In this document: positions 34,488 to 43,428 of the stretch, one piece after another
Layout: every line of letters begins with the position of its first letter
Position numbering within the stretch: position 1 is the stretch's first letter
Origin: Akkermansia sp.
Lineage (GTDB): Bacteria > Verrucomicrobiota > Verrucomicrobiia > Verrucomicrobiales > Akkermansiaceae
Reading direction: 5' to 3'
Assembly (NCBI GenBank): GCA_022787425.1
Contig: JALFWB010000001.1
Span: forward strand, 1-64,000
Length of the DNA stretch: 64,000 nt
Notes under the pieces: generated by a model
Seen by the model: only the letters and a program-made list of their open reading frames with translations
Told to the model about the DNA's origin: nothing
Databases searched by the model: none
Translations under genes and position numbers: made by a program

Positions 34488-35336
34488 ATGAGCAAAAGCT
34501 GGCAACTCGCGCGCGAATGCTGGATCCTCCCCGCCCGGGGAGCGGTGATGGGAATTCTGAACGTTACCCCCGATTCCTTCTCCGATGGCGGGCAGCACTT
34601 CGGCACCAAGGCCGCCTTGGCCCATGCCCTGCGCATGCTGAACGAGGGAGCGGATCTCATCGACATCGGCGGCGAATCCACCCGCCCCGGTGCCGACGCC
34701 GGTTCCCCCTCCGAAGAGGCCAACCGCGTATTGCCCGTTATCGAGGCCCTGCGCCGCGAACGCCCCGACGCCCGTATTTCCGTTGACACCCGCCACCCCG
34801 AGGTCGCTCGTGCGGCTCTTCACGCCGGAGCAGACATTGTGAACGACATCACCGGACTCGCCTCCCCCGACATGCGCCGAGTCTGCGCCGAGCTACCCTG
34901 CGGCGTCATCCTCATGCACATGCAGGGCGAGCCCAAAACCATGCAACAGAACCCGCACTACACCGATGTCGTCGCCGAGGTGCGAGACTTCTTTGCCGCC
35001 CGCGTGCAGGCCGCCGAGCAGGACGGCATCGCCCGCAACCGCATCTGCTTGGATCCAGGCATTGGCTTCGGCAAAAACGTGCAGCACAACCTCCTGCTCA
35101 TCCGTCACCTGGAACAGACCCGCGTGCATGATTTACCCATGCTCATGGCCCTCTCCCGCAAGCGTTTCATGGGTGCCATCCTAGAGGATCCGCAGACGCC
35201 CAAAATCAGCCCTCTCCCCACTGTCGTCATGAGTCTGTTAGCCGCCGATGCCGGGGCCGAGTTGCACCGCGTGCATGATGTTGCCCCCTTGGTACAGGCC
35301 CTTCGCCTGCGCCATGCCTGCCTCAGCGTAGGTTAG
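34488..35336 (+). CDS. folP: Dihydropteroate synthase
   Basis: A 282-residue TIM-barrel enzyme that condenses 6-hydroxymethyl-dihydropterin diphosphate with p-aminobenzoate in folate synthesis. Diagnostic segments: MGILNVTPDSFSDGGQHF (pyrophosphate loop), DLIDIGGESTRPGAD (pABA loop), and later VILMHMQGEPKTMQ and ICLDPGIGFGKNVQHNL. Length and motif order are normal. No other folate gene lies alongside. It precedes the nuo operon, which has its own promoter. Confidence 0.95.
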   Translation: MSKSWQLARECWILPARGAVMGILNVTPDSFSDGGQHFGTKAALAHALRMLNEGADLIDIGGESTRPGADAGSPSEEANRVLPVIEALRRERPDARISVDTRHPEVARAALHAGADIVNDITGLASPDMRRVCAELPCGVILMHMQGEPKTMQQNPHYTDVVAEVRDFFAARVQAAEQDGIARNRICLDPGIGFGKNVQHNLLLIRHLEQTRVHDLPMLMALSRKRFMGAILEDPQTPKISPLPTVVMSLLAADAGAELHRVHDVAPLVQALRLRHACLSVG

Positions 35337-35415
35337 CCCACTTTAACATTTGCTTTTCAAGCAGTCTCCGAGCCGTCGGAGCAAGCAAAAATTGCACTCT
35401 GTGGGCACTTTAGGC

Positions 35416-35444
35416 TTGCAAAGTGGGGGCAAGTGCGGTTAAAT
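35416..35444 (+). promoter_or_regulatory. Promoter of the nuo operon
   Basis: TTGCAA at 35416-35421, 17 bp, TTAAAT at 35439-35444, with a leader of about 40 bases to the ATG at 35491. A nested hairpin (CTCCGA 35366-35371 with TCGGAG 35376-35381) lies upstream and could be a regulator site. Confidence 0.55.
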
Positions 35445-35490
35445 GAATGAGCACCAATGTGGCCGGAGCCGGCCGCTGCAAACAAAGGTT

Positions 35491-36735
35491 ATGAATACGA
35501 CAAAGACTTTGCAAGTGCCGGATGCCCTGCATGCGGCGCCGGATTATCTGAAGAACGATGCTGACGACCACGGCGAGCTCGTGACGCTCAACGTAGGCCC
35601 CTCGCACCCTGCGACACACGGCGTGCTGCGGCTCAAACTGGTGATTGACGGCGAGGTGATTGTCTCCTGCGATCCGGTGGTCGGTTACCTGCACCGCGGC
35701 ATGGAAAAGATTGCGGAGAACTGCCATTACAACCAGTTTGTGGCGTACACGGACCGCATGGACTACCTGGCCCCGATGAGCAACAACATAGCCTACGCCT
35801 GCGCGGTGGAGAAACTGCTGGGCTGGGAGCTGCCGGAGCGCGGCCAAGCCATCCGCGTGCTCTGCTGTGAGCTCTCCCGCATTTCCTCCTGCTTCTTGGG
35901 CACGGGCGTGTATGCCATGGATACGGGCGCGATGACGGCCTTCCTTTACGCCTTCGAGGAGAAAGAGAGAGTGCACAACCTCTACGAGCAGATCTGCGGC
36001 GCACGTTTCACCTCCAGTTACACCCGCATCGGCGGCATGACGCGCGACCTGCCGGCCGGCATCGAGAAGCCGATCTTAGAGTTCTGCGACAGCGCACTCA
36101 AGACGGTGGACGAGATGGAGAAGCTGCTGCTGCATAACAAAGTCTTCATCGACCGACTCGTCGGCGTCGGCGTCATTCCCCGCGAGATGGCCCTGCAGTG
36201 CGGCATGACCGGCAACAACCTGCGCGCCAGCGGTGTGAACCGCGACCTCCGCAAGACCAACCCCTATCTGGGCTACGAGAAATACGACTTCGACGTACCC
36301 GTGGCCACGGAGGGTGACTGCTACGCCCGCTTCCAGGTGCGCATGGAGGAGATCCGCCAGTCCGTCCGCATCATCCGCCAGGTGATTGCCACGATGCCCA
36401 AGGGTCCCATCTGGGTGCAGCTGGACAAAGGCATTCTGCCCAACAAGAAGGACACCCTGCTGGGCATGGAGGAGCTGATCCGCCAGTTCATGGTCACCAC
36501 GCAGTGCGTCAACGCCCCTGCCGGCCAGGTCTACTTTGCGGCGGAGAACCCCAAGGGCGAGCTCGGCTTCTTCTTGGATTCCCAAGGCGGCGGGTTGCCG
36601 AATCGCCTCAAGATGCGCAGCCCCTCGTTCTGCACCCTTTCCATCCTGCCGGAGCTGCTGCCGGGCCACCTGGTCAGCGACATCGGCGCCATCCTCGGTT
36701 CCTTTGACTTCGTGCAAGGCGAATGCGACCGCTGA
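35491..36735 (+). CDS. nuoD: NADH-quinone oxidoreductase subunit D (49-kDa)
   Basis: A 414-residue peripheral-arm subunit that forms the quinone site with NuoB. It shows LVTLNVGPSHPATHGVLRL, DPVVGYLHRGMEKIAEN, YLAPMSNNIAYA and a C-terminal RMRSPSFC-type segment ending SFDFVQGECDR. The ATG at 35491 is preferred over the one at 35443, which lies just past the -10 box and adds 16 non-conserved residues. It is the first gene of an operon that lacks nuoABC. Confidence 0.95.
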   Translation: MNTTKTLQVPDALHAAPDYLKNDADDHGELVTLNVGPSHPATHGVLRLKLVIDGEVIVSCDPVVGYLHRGMEKIAENCHYNQFVAYTDRMDYLAPMSNNIAYACAVEKLLGWELPERGQAIRVLCCELSRISSCFLGTGVYAMDTGAMTAFLYAFEEKERVHNLYEQICGARFTSSYTRIGGMTRDLPAGIEKPILEFCDSALKTVDEMEKLLLHNKVFIDRLVGVGVIPREMALQCGMTGNNLRASGVNRDLRKTNPYLGYEKYDFDVPVATEGDCYARFQVRMEEIRQSVRIIRQVIATMPKGPIWVQLDKGILPNKKDTLLGMEELIRQFMVTTQCVNAPAGQVYFAAENPKGELGFFLDSQGGGLPNRLKMRSPSFCTLSILPELLPGHLVSDIGAILGSFDFVQGECDR

Positions 36736-36761
36736 TTTCACCTCAACTCACACTTTTCAAC

Positions 36762-37340
36762 ATGTCTGAAACACCAAACGCCATCGATGCCATCACCGAG
36801 CACATTCCCTCGCCCGGTGAGCAGTTTTTCCCCAAGTTTGAGGTAACCCCGGAGCTTGTGGCCGAAGCGCAAAAGCTGGTTGCGCAATATCCGGAGGGCA
36901 AGGAGAAATCCGCCGTGCTGCCCATCATCCACATGGTGCAGGAAAAGTTCGGCTTCGTCTGCCCGGAGTGCATGCCTTGGATTGCGGAGATGTGCCGCTG
37001 CTCGACCATCCACGTGGCCGGCATCGTCACCTTCTACCCCGGCATCCACCGCAGCTGCCCCGGTAAGTACCACTTCCGTGTTTGCCACACCGTGGCCTGC
37101 GCCATGAGCGGCGGGGAGGAACTCATCACCTACATCTGCAAGAAAATCGGTGTGAACCCGGCGGATATGACGGATGCCGAGCCGATGGCCGTGAGCCCGG
37201 ATGGGCTGTGGAGCATCGAGGCCGTGGAATGCTTGGCCAACTGCGGCTTCGGTCCGAATGTGATGGTCAACGATACCCTCTACTCCGAGGTGACGCCTAA
37301 GAAAATCGACGAAATCATTGCGTCTTACAGCAAGAAGTAA
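36762..37340 (+). CDS. nuoE: NADH-quinone oxidoreductase subunit E (24-kDa)
   Basis: A 192-residue thioredoxin-fold subunit with the N1a 2Fe-2S cluster. Ligand pattern is CHTVAC (C-x4-C) and ECLANCG (C-x3-C), with the family block VAGIVTFYPGIHRSCPGKYHFRVC. The start at 36762 begins the conserved protein; upstream in-frame codons overlap nuoD. No Shine-Dalgarno precedes it. Confidence 0.95.
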   Translation: MSETPNAIDAITEHIPSPGEQFFPKFEVTPELVAEAQKLVAQYPEGKEKSAVLPIIHMVQEKFGFVCPECMPWIAEMCRCSTIHVAGIVTFYPGIHRSCPGKYHFRVCHTVACAMSGGEELITYICKKIGVNPADMTDAEPMAVSPDGLWSIEAVECLANCGFGPNVMVNDTLYSEVTPKKIDEIIASYSKK

Positions 37341-37355
37341 CCCAAGCGCACGATT

Positions 37356-38768
37356 ATGAGCGAGAATATTAAATACCTCCCCGGCAAGGAGCCGCATCCG
37401 CGGGAAACACGCCGCATCTACCGCAACATCAACCGCGTGGGTTATGACCCGTCCATCAAGTGCTTCATGAAGGACGGCGGCTACGAGACCCTCAAGAAGG
37501 TGATCAAGATGGAGCCGGCGGATGTCATCAATGAGGTAAAGAAGAGCGGCCTGCGCGGCCGCGGCGGCGCCGGTTTCCCCACTGGTGTCAAGTGGACGTT
37601 CATTCCCAAGGGCAACACCAAGCCGGTCTATCTGGTCTGCAACTGCGATGAGTCCGAGCCCGGCACTTTCAAGGACCGCTTCATTGTGCACCAGGACCCG
37701 CACCAGTTGCTGGAGGGCATGATTATCGCCTGCTATGCCGTGCAGGCACACTATGCGGTTTTCTACATTCGCGAGGAGTTCCCGGAGGCCGCCAAGATCA
37801 TGAGCAAGGCCATTGAGGAGGCGGAGGCCAAGGGTTTCCTCGGCAAGAACATCCTCAAGTCCGGTTTCGACCTGCAGATCATCGTGCATCGCGGGGCCGG
37901 CGCTTACATCTGCGGTGAGGAAACGGGTCTCATCAACTCCATCGAGGGCGAGCGTCCGTACCCGCGCATCAAACCGCCGTTCTTCCCCGCTGCCATCGGT
38001 CTGTGGGGTTGCCCGACCATCGTGAACAACGTGGAGTCCCTCTGCCAGGTGCGCCAAGTGATGTTGCGCGGGGCGGAGGCCTATGCGCAGGAGGGCGCGC
38101 AGCGCTCCCCGGGCACGCGTATCATCGGCGTTTCCGGTGATGTGAAGCGCCCCGGCGTGTATGAGTTCGTCTCCGGTTCCATCACCTACGGCGAGCTGCT
38201 CTACGAGGTATGCGGCGGGCCCAAGCGCGGCCGCAAGTTCAAGGCCATCATCCCCGGTGGCGCTTCCGCCAAGGTGATGCGCTGTGACGAGGTGCTCAAG
38301 GACCGCAACCCCGATGGCTCGGTCAAAGAGATTTCCGTGTTCGACATCCCGATGGACTTGGACAGCATCGCCCGCTTCGGCTCCATGAGCGGCTCCGGCG
38401 GTGTCATTGTCATGGATGACACGCGCAGCATGCCGCACATCCTCAATAACCTCAACCGCTTCTTCGCATGGGAATCCTGCGGCCAGTGTTCCCCCTGCCG
38501 GGAGGGCAACCCTTGGATGCTCAAGCTCTCCACCCGCATTTGCAACGGGCAGGGCTCCCCGGAGGATGTGGACCTGTTGAAAGACGTGGCGGACAACATC
38601 TGCGGGCGGACGGTCTGCGCCTTCGGCGAGGCCTGCTCTTGGCCCACGCAGGCCTTCACCACCAAGTTCCGGGATGAATTCCTGGCCCTCACCAAGCCCA
38701 TCAACGCGCTCAAGCCGCACTCGGAGGAGGCTGCCGAGGCATGCAAGTTCCTGACCCGAGAAGACTAA
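37356..38768 (+). CDS. nuoF: NADH-quinone oxidoreductase subunit F (51-kDa)
   Basis: A 470-residue subunit that binds NADH, FMN and the N3 4Fe-4S cluster. NADH/FMN-binding segments are GLRGRGGAGFPTGVKW and CNCDESEPGTFKDR, with YICGEETGLINSIEG. The cluster ligands are in ESCGQCSPCREG plus a later Cys in ICGRTVCAFGEA. The protein is of normal length. Starts 15 bases after nuoE. Confidence 0.97.
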   Translation: MSENIKYLPGKEPHPRETRRIYRNINRVGYDPSIKCFMKDGGYETLKKVIKMEPADVINEVKKSGLRGRGGAGFPTGVKWTFIPKGNTKPVYLVCNCDESEPGTFKDRFIVHQDPHQLLEGMIIACYAVQAHYAVFYIREEFPEAAKIMSKAIEEAEAKGFLGKNILKSGFDLQIIVHRGAGAYICGEETGLINSIEGERPYPRIKPPFFPAAIGLWGCPTIVNNVESLCQVRQVMLRGAEAYAQEGAQRSPGTRIIGVSGDVKRPGVYEFVSGSITYGELLYEVCGGPKRGRKFKAIIPGGASAKVMRCDEVLKDRNPDGSVKEISVFDIPMDLDSIARFGSMSGSGGVIVMDDTRSMPHILNNLNRFFAWESCGQCSPCREGNPWMLKLSTRICNGQGSPEDVDLLKDVADNICGRTVCAFGEACSWPTQAFTTKFRDEFLALTKPINALKPHSEEAAEACKFLTRED

Positions 38769-38783
38769 ATTCCCCTCATCAGC

Positions 38784-40514
38784 ATGATCACAAAACCGAA
38801 TATACTGCCGAAAGACGCCGCCGCTGCCGAGGGCAAGGTGAACGTACAGATCAACGGCAAGTGGTACCGCTTCCCGAAAGGCACGCGCATTGCGGATGCC
38901 TGCAATTCCGTGGGCGTGCATGTGCCCTGCTTCTGCTACCACCCCAAGTTGTCCGTGGCCGGTTCCTGCCGCATGTGCTTGGTGGAGCAAGGCATGCCCC
39001 CGCGTTTAGCCCCGGGTGCCACCCCCACTTACAATGAGGACGGATACCAGACCATCCAGTGGATGCCCCGCGCCGTCATCGCCTGTGCCAACACCGTGGC
39101 GGAGAACATGGGCATCCGCACGGATGGCAAGCTGTGCAGCGAGGCGCGCCGCGGCGTGCTGGAGTTCCTGCTCACCAATCACCCGCTGGACTGCCCCATC
39201 TGCGACATGGCCGGCGAATGCAAGCTGCAGGAGTACACGGCTGACTACGGCCGCGGTACCCACCGCTTCACGGAGTCCAAGACCAAGAAGGGCAAGAACC
39301 TGCCGCTCGGGCCGCGCGTGAATCTGGACCAAGAGCGCTGCGTGCTCTGCCGCCGCTGCGTGCGCTTCATGAAGGAGATTGTCGGCGAGGAGGTGCTCGG
39401 CGTCGTGGGTCGCGGTACGCACAACGCCATCTCCTGTTACCCCGGTAAGCAGCTGGACGGCAATTACTCCATGAACGTGGTGGATCTCTGCCCCGTGGGT
39501 GCCCTCACCAGCCGTGACTTCCGCTTCAAGATGCGCGTCTGGTTCCTCAAGAGCACGCCTACCATTGATATGAACTGCGGCACGGGCACCAACATCAACA
39601 TCTGGACCCGCGGTCAGCAGGTCTACCGCATCACCCCGCGCCAAAACGATGAGGTGAACAGTTGCTGGATGCCCGATGACGCGCGCCTGAACTACAAGTT
39701 CATCAACGCCCCGGAGCGTATCCTCACCCCGCTTGTACGGACGGATCGCGGTGCCGGGCAGCGTCCCGCTACTTGGGATGCCACGCTGAACATGGTCGTG
39801 GAGCAGCTCCACAAGTGCGCCCCGGCAGAGACCGCAATGGTTGTCTCCGCCCGCTGCACGAACGAGGAGCTTTACATGGCCCGCGCGCTGGCCCGCCAGC
39901 TCGGGATCACCAAGTTCGACATCGTTCCCCGCATGGGTGAGGCGGATAACATGCTCATCTGCGAGGACCGCAACCCGAACACGAACGGTGCCAAGCTCAT
40001 CCTTAACAAGACAGGCGCCGGTCTGGCCGGTATCCGCCGCGGCATCAAAAACCGCAGCATCCGCTTCGTCATCTCCATCGGCGAGGATCTGACCGCCGAG
40101 GCCGGGGTGCCGGAGGAGGATCTGCGCGGGCTGGATTACCTGCTCGTGATGTCCCACAGCGAGAACGCCACCACCAAGCAGGCGGACGTGGTGCTGCCGG
40201 GTGTTACCTTTGCGGAGAAGCACGGTACGATGATCAACGTCACGGGCCGCATTCAGCGCCTCAACAAGGCCATCGAGCCGCTGGGCGAGGCGCGTCCGGA
40301 GTGGCTCATCATGCGCGACCTCAGCCACCTGCTGGGCTGCGACTGCGTGCGCGTCATCGCCTGCCCCACGTCCATCAACGTGCTGGAGGAGATGGCCGAG
40401 GAGTTCGAGCCCATGCGTGGCCTCACTTGGGGCAGCATCGGCAATGAAGGCAAGCAAATCCTCAACACCGGTGTAACGATCCCGCTCATCGAGCGAGAGA
40501 AAGCTAAGAAGTAA
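38784..40514 (+). CDS. nuoG: NADH-quinone oxidoreductase subunit G (75-kDa)
   Basis: A 576-residue electron-relay subunit. Clusters: 2Fe-2S in CNSVGVHVPCFCYHP and GSCRMC; the His-Cys3 site in HPLDCPICDMAGECKLQ; a 4Fe-4S in ERCVLCRRCVRF with CPVGAL. The molybdopterin-oxidoreductase-like C-terminal half is shorter than in E. coli (about 900 residues), as in many other bacteria. An N7-type CxxCxxxC set is not seen; the place reads MNCGTGTNINIW. Confidence 0.94.
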   Translation: MITKPNILPKDAAAAEGKVNVQINGKWYRFPKGTRIADACNSVGVHVPCFCYHPKLSVAGSCRMCLVEQGMPPRLAPGATPTYNEDGYQTIQWMPRAVIACANTVAENMGIRTDGKLCSEARRGVLEFLLTNHPLDCPICDMAGECKLQEYTADYGRGTHRFTESKTKKGKNLPLGPRVNLDQERCVLCRRCVRFMKEIVGEEVLGVVGRGTHNAISCYPGKQLDGNYSMNVVDLCPVGALTSRDFRFKMRVWFLKSTPTIDMNCGTGTNINIWTRGQQVYRITPRQNDEVNSCWMPDDARLNYKFINAPERILTPLVRTDRGAGQRPATWDATLNMVVEQLHKCAPAETAMVVSARCTNEELYMARALARQLGITKFDIVPRMGEADNMLICEDRNPNTNGAKLILNKTGAGLAGIRRGIKNRSIRFVISIGEDLTAEAGVPEEDLRGLDYLLVMSHSENATTKQADVVLPGVTFAEKHGTMINVTGRIQRLNKAIEPLGEARPEWLIMRDLSHLLGCDCVRVIACPTSINVLEEMAEEFEPMRGLTWGSIGNEGKQILNTGVTIPLIEREKAKK

Positions 40515-40535
40515 CCCCCATCCATCCTTCCCATT

Positions 40536-41828
40536 ATGTTCTCTATATTGCAGCAATGGTACGATGCCGTTATGAGCAACGAGATCTGGTTCTACCTGAT
40601 CACGACGCTCGTCAAGCTCGTCCTCATGTTCGCCGTTATTCTGGCCTTCGTGGTGCTCTCCGTGTGGACGGAGCGCCGAGTGGCGGGCTGGATTCAGGAC
40701 CGCCCGGGTCCGAACCGTGCGGGTATCCCGCTCTTCCTGCTCAAGCGCTTCGGCAGCAAGGAGAAGCAGCCGCTCTCCAAGCTCCTGCACTTCTTCGGCA
40801 TTCCGCAGGACAGTTGGATCGCTAAGCTCTGCACTTGGCTGCGCTTGGACCGCGAAATCCCGACCTTCGGTTTGATGCAGCCCTGCTTGGACGGTGGTAA
40901 GCTCTTCCTCAAGCAGGAGGTAACGCCGGTTTATGTGCGCCGCTTCCTCTTCATCCTGGCGCCCATGCTGGTGCTGGGCCCGCCCTTGGTGGCGGCTGCG
41001 GTGGTTCCCTTCGCCTCGGCGGTGGAGACCTGCTACGGCCACATCTCCATGTGCGTGGCGAACCTGAACATCGGCGTGCTGTGGATCTTCGCCATCTCCG
41101 GACTCTCCGTGTACGGTCTTACGCTGGCGGGTTGGTCCTCCAACTCCAAGTACCCCTTCTTGGGCGGTCTGCGTGCCTCTGCCCAGCTCATCTCGTATGA
41201 GGTGGCGATGGGCCTGGCCATCATCCCCCTGCTCATGATGTTCGGCACCCTCAACCTGCAGGAGATCGTGCAGCAGCAGGCGGACAATGGTTGGACGCTT
41301 CTGCCCCTGTGGGGTGAGGGTCTCAACGTGCAGCGTTGGGCACTCTACCTGCCCGTGCTCGTCAGCTTCCTGGTGTTCGTCACCTGCGTGTTTGCGGAGG
41401 CAAACCGCACGCCCTTCGATATGGCGGAGTGCGAGACCGATTTGGTGGGCGGCTACCACACGGAGTACTCCTCCATGAAGTTCGCTTCCTTCTTCATGGG
41501 TGAGTACGCGGCCATGGTCATCGGCTCGGCGCTGGTCGTCACGCTCTTCTTCGGTGGTTGGTCCATCGGCTTCGGGGCGGATGCCGCACTAGCTGCCTAC
41601 TGCGATTGGCTCGCGGTGCTCTGCCAGTTCCTGGTCTTCCTCGTTAAGTTGTTTGCCTTCATCTTCTTCTTCGTCTGGGTGCGCTGGACGCTTCCTCGCT
41701 TCCGTTGGGACCAGGTGATGAAACTCGGTTGGCTCGTCTTCTTCGAGGTGACAGTCATCAACATCTTCCTGGCGGCGGCCATCATGTTCTTCGTCAAGCA
41801 AACCCCGTTCTGCAGCCTCTTCAACTAA
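40536..41828 (+). CDS. nuoH: NADH-quinone oxidoreductase subunit H, with extra loop
   Basis: A 430-residue membrane subunit at the quinone-tunnel junction. Core signatures are present: VWTERRVAGWIQDRPGPNRAG, FGLMQPCLDGGKLFLKQ, and the loop ANRTPFDMAECETDLVGGYHTEYS. Residues about 65-109 are an insertion of roughly 45, rich in Lys, Leu and Trp, between the PGPNRAG block and the GLMQP block, which usually follow each other directly. It explains most of the length above the usual 320-350. Confidence 0.94.
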   Translation: MFSILQQWYDAVMSNEIWFYLITTLVKLVLMFAVILAFVVLSVWTERRVAGWIQDRPGPNRAGIPLFLLKRFGSKEKQPLSKLLHFFGIPQDSWIAKLCTWLRLDREIPTFGLMQPCLDGGKLFLKQEVTPVYVRRFLFILAPMLVLGPPLVAAAVVPFASAVETCYGHISMCVANLNIGVLWIFAISGLSVYGLTLAGWSSNSKYPFLGGLRASAQLISYEVAMGLAIIPLLMMFGTLNLQEIVQQQADNGWTLLPLWGEGLNVQRWALYLPVLVSFLVFVTCVFAEANRTPFDMAECETDLVGGYHTEYSSMKFASFFMGEYAAMVIGSALVVTLFFGGWSIGFGADAALAAYCDWLAVLCQFLVFLVKLFAFIFFFVWVRWTLPRFRWDQVMKLGWLVFFEVTVINIFLAAAIMFFVKQTPFCSLFN

Positions 41829-41837
41829 TTACTCATC

Positions 41838-42404
41838 ATGTCCTACATTCCTGTCAAACGTCCCAAGTTCTCTCTGTTGGACAAGGTGTACGTGGTGGAG
41901 CTCGTCAAGGGGCTCTGCATCACCTTCAAGCACTTGGCTCTGTCCCTCCTGGGCAAGAGCCGGGGCAAGAAAGACTTTAACGGCAACGGCGTCGGCGTGT
42001 GCATGCAGTTCCCGGAGCAGCGGTGGGATGCCCACCTGCCGTCCTACTATCGAGGCGCGCCTGTGCTGGTGCGCGGTGAGGACGGGCGGGAGCGCTGCGT
42101 CTCCTGCCAGCTCTGCGAGTTCATCTGCCCGGCCCGCGCCATCACCGTAACCCCCGGTGCTGTCTCGCCGGACTCCCCCTGCCAAAAGCAGGAGAAGGCC
42201 CCCGCTGAGTTCGAAATCGACATGCTGCGCTGCATCTACTGCGGCATGTGCCAGGAGGCTTGCCCGGAGCAGGCTATCTTCCTTTCCAAGGAATACCTCA
42301 TCACCCTCACGGACCGCAGCAAGGCCATCCGCAATAAGGAGACGCTCTACAAGCTGGGCGGTACCCGCAAGGGGCTCGTCAACAAATGGAACCAATACAA
42401 ATAA
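41838..42404 (+). CDS. nuoI: NADH-quinone oxidoreductase subunit I
   Basis: A 188-residue ferredoxin-like subunit with clusters N6a and N6b. Both 4Fe-4S motifs are complete: CVSCQLCEFICPARAI and CIYCGMCQEACPEQAI. The N-terminal amphipathic helix that anchors it to the membrane arm is visible (VELVKGLCITFKHLALSLLG). Starts nine bases after nuoH with no Shine-Dalgarno. Confidence 0.96.
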   Translation: MSYIPVKRPKFSLLDKVYVVELVKGLCITFKHLALSLLGKSRGKKDFNGNGVGVCMQFPEQRWDAHLPSYYRGAPVLVRGEDGRERCVSCQLCEFICPARAITVTPGAVSPDSPCQKQEKAPAEFEIDMLRCIYCGMCQEACPEQAIFLSKEYLITLTDRSKAIRNKETLYKLGGTRKGLVNKWNQYK

Positions 42405-42414
42405 AGCTCTGCTT

Positions 42415-43080
42415 ATGTTTGAATCCTCATTAAGTCAATTCATCTTCTACATCCTTGCCGTGGCGGCCGTCGTCTGTGCGGCGGGTGTAGTCTTCTTCCG
42501 CAACCCGGTATCGAGTGCGCTGAGCATGGCCATGTGCTTCGCCTTCACGGCGGCCATTCTCTTCGGTCTCTCGGCCACCTTCCTGGGTATCGTGCAAATC
42601 ATCGTCTATGTGGGTGCCATCCTGGTGCTCTTCCTCTTTGTAGTGATGATGATGGACGTGAAGGCGGAGTCCGACGGCCCGCGCAATGTGTGGGCCTACA
42701 TGCTGGGTGCCGTCTTGGTCGGCATTCTGTCCGCTGCCGTGTTCAAGACCTCGATGGCCCTTCCCGGGGCCGCCGAGGGTGAGTGCCCGGCTAAGGTTCT
42801 CTGCGATAACGCGACCGCCCTCACCACCGGGGAGCAGGCTCAGCCCAAGGCCGGCAACTACGGCGGGGCTCTCCCGCAGATCAATACCACCCTCGCCAAC
42901 CGCTTGGCCAACCCGACCATGACGCGTCAGGAGGCGGCGAAGGCATCCTATTCGGATGCCAAGCTGCTCGGTATTGTGCTTTTCGGCAAGTACAGCATTC
43001 AGTTCGTCATCCTCTCCTTGGCGCTGTTGGTCGGCGCGGTGGGTGCGGTGGCACTGGCCCGTAAATTGAAGCAAGACTAA
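42415..43080 (+). CDS. nuoJ: NADH-quinone oxidoreductase subunit J
   Basis: A 221-residue membrane subunit. The TM3 helix with the conserved YVGAILVLFLFVVMMMD is present. A hydrophilic insertion of about 65 residues (about 115-185, with two Cys) lies before the last helix (YSIQFVILSLALLVGAVGAV). The ATG at 42415 is ten bases after the nuoI stop and begins directly before the first membrane helix. Confidence 0.92.
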   Translation: MFESSLSQFIFYILAVAAVVCAAGVVFFRNPVSSALSMAMCFAFTAAILFGLSATFLGIVQIIVYVGAILVLFLFVVMMMDVKAESDGPRNVWAYMLGAVLVGILSAAVFKTSMALPGAAEGECPAKVLCDNATALTTGEQAQPKAGNYGGALPQINTTLANRLANPTMTRQEAAKASYSDAKLLGIVLFGKYSIQFVILSLALLVGAVGAVALARKLKQD

Positions 43081-43095
43081 CCCGTTTTACCGACC

Positions 43096-43413
43096 ATGAC
43101 TCCATTAGCTCATTACTTGATTCTCTCCGGGCTGCTGTTCTCCATCGGCCTGGCCGGCGTCCTGGTGCGCAGGAACATCCTTGTGGTGTTCATGTGCCTG
43201 GAAATGATGCTCAGCGCGGCGAATATCTCGCTGGTGGCCTTCTCTCGTGCCCAAGGCACGGAGGGTGTGCCGGTGTATGATGCGCAGGTGCTGGCGCTCT
43301 TTATCATTGCCGTCGCGGCGGCGGAGGTCGCTATCGGCTTGGCTCTCATCGTGGCCATGTTCCGCTCCTGCCGCTCGGTGGACAGCGCGTCGCTCAACAC
43401 TCTCAAAGACTAA
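43096..43413 (+). CDS. nuoK: NADH-quinone oxidoreductase subunit K
   Basis: A 105-residue three-helix membrane subunit of normal size. It carries LVRRNILVVFMCLEMMLSAANI (Glu in TM2, part of the proton path) and VAAAEVAIGLALIVAMFR (Glu in TM3). Sits between nuoJ and nuoL with 15-base gaps on both sides. Confidence 0.96.
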   Translation: MTPLAHYLILSGLLFSIGLAGVLVRRNILVVFMCLEMMLSAANISLVAFSRAQGTEGVPVYDAQVLALFIIAVAAAEVAIGLALIVAMFRSCRSVDSASLNTLKD

Positions 43414-43428
43414 CCCCACGCTGCAACC

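Noticed and set aside
36738..38990. Very long minus-strand open frame opposite nuoE-nuoF
   Set aside because: Mirror of strong codon bias in the plus-strand nuo genes; the translated protein is His/Ala/Gly-rich without family motifs, and the plus strand encodes known subunits.
39006..41459. Long minus-strand open frame opposite nuoG-nuoH
   Set aside because: Same antisense artefact; no domain or conserved motif seen.
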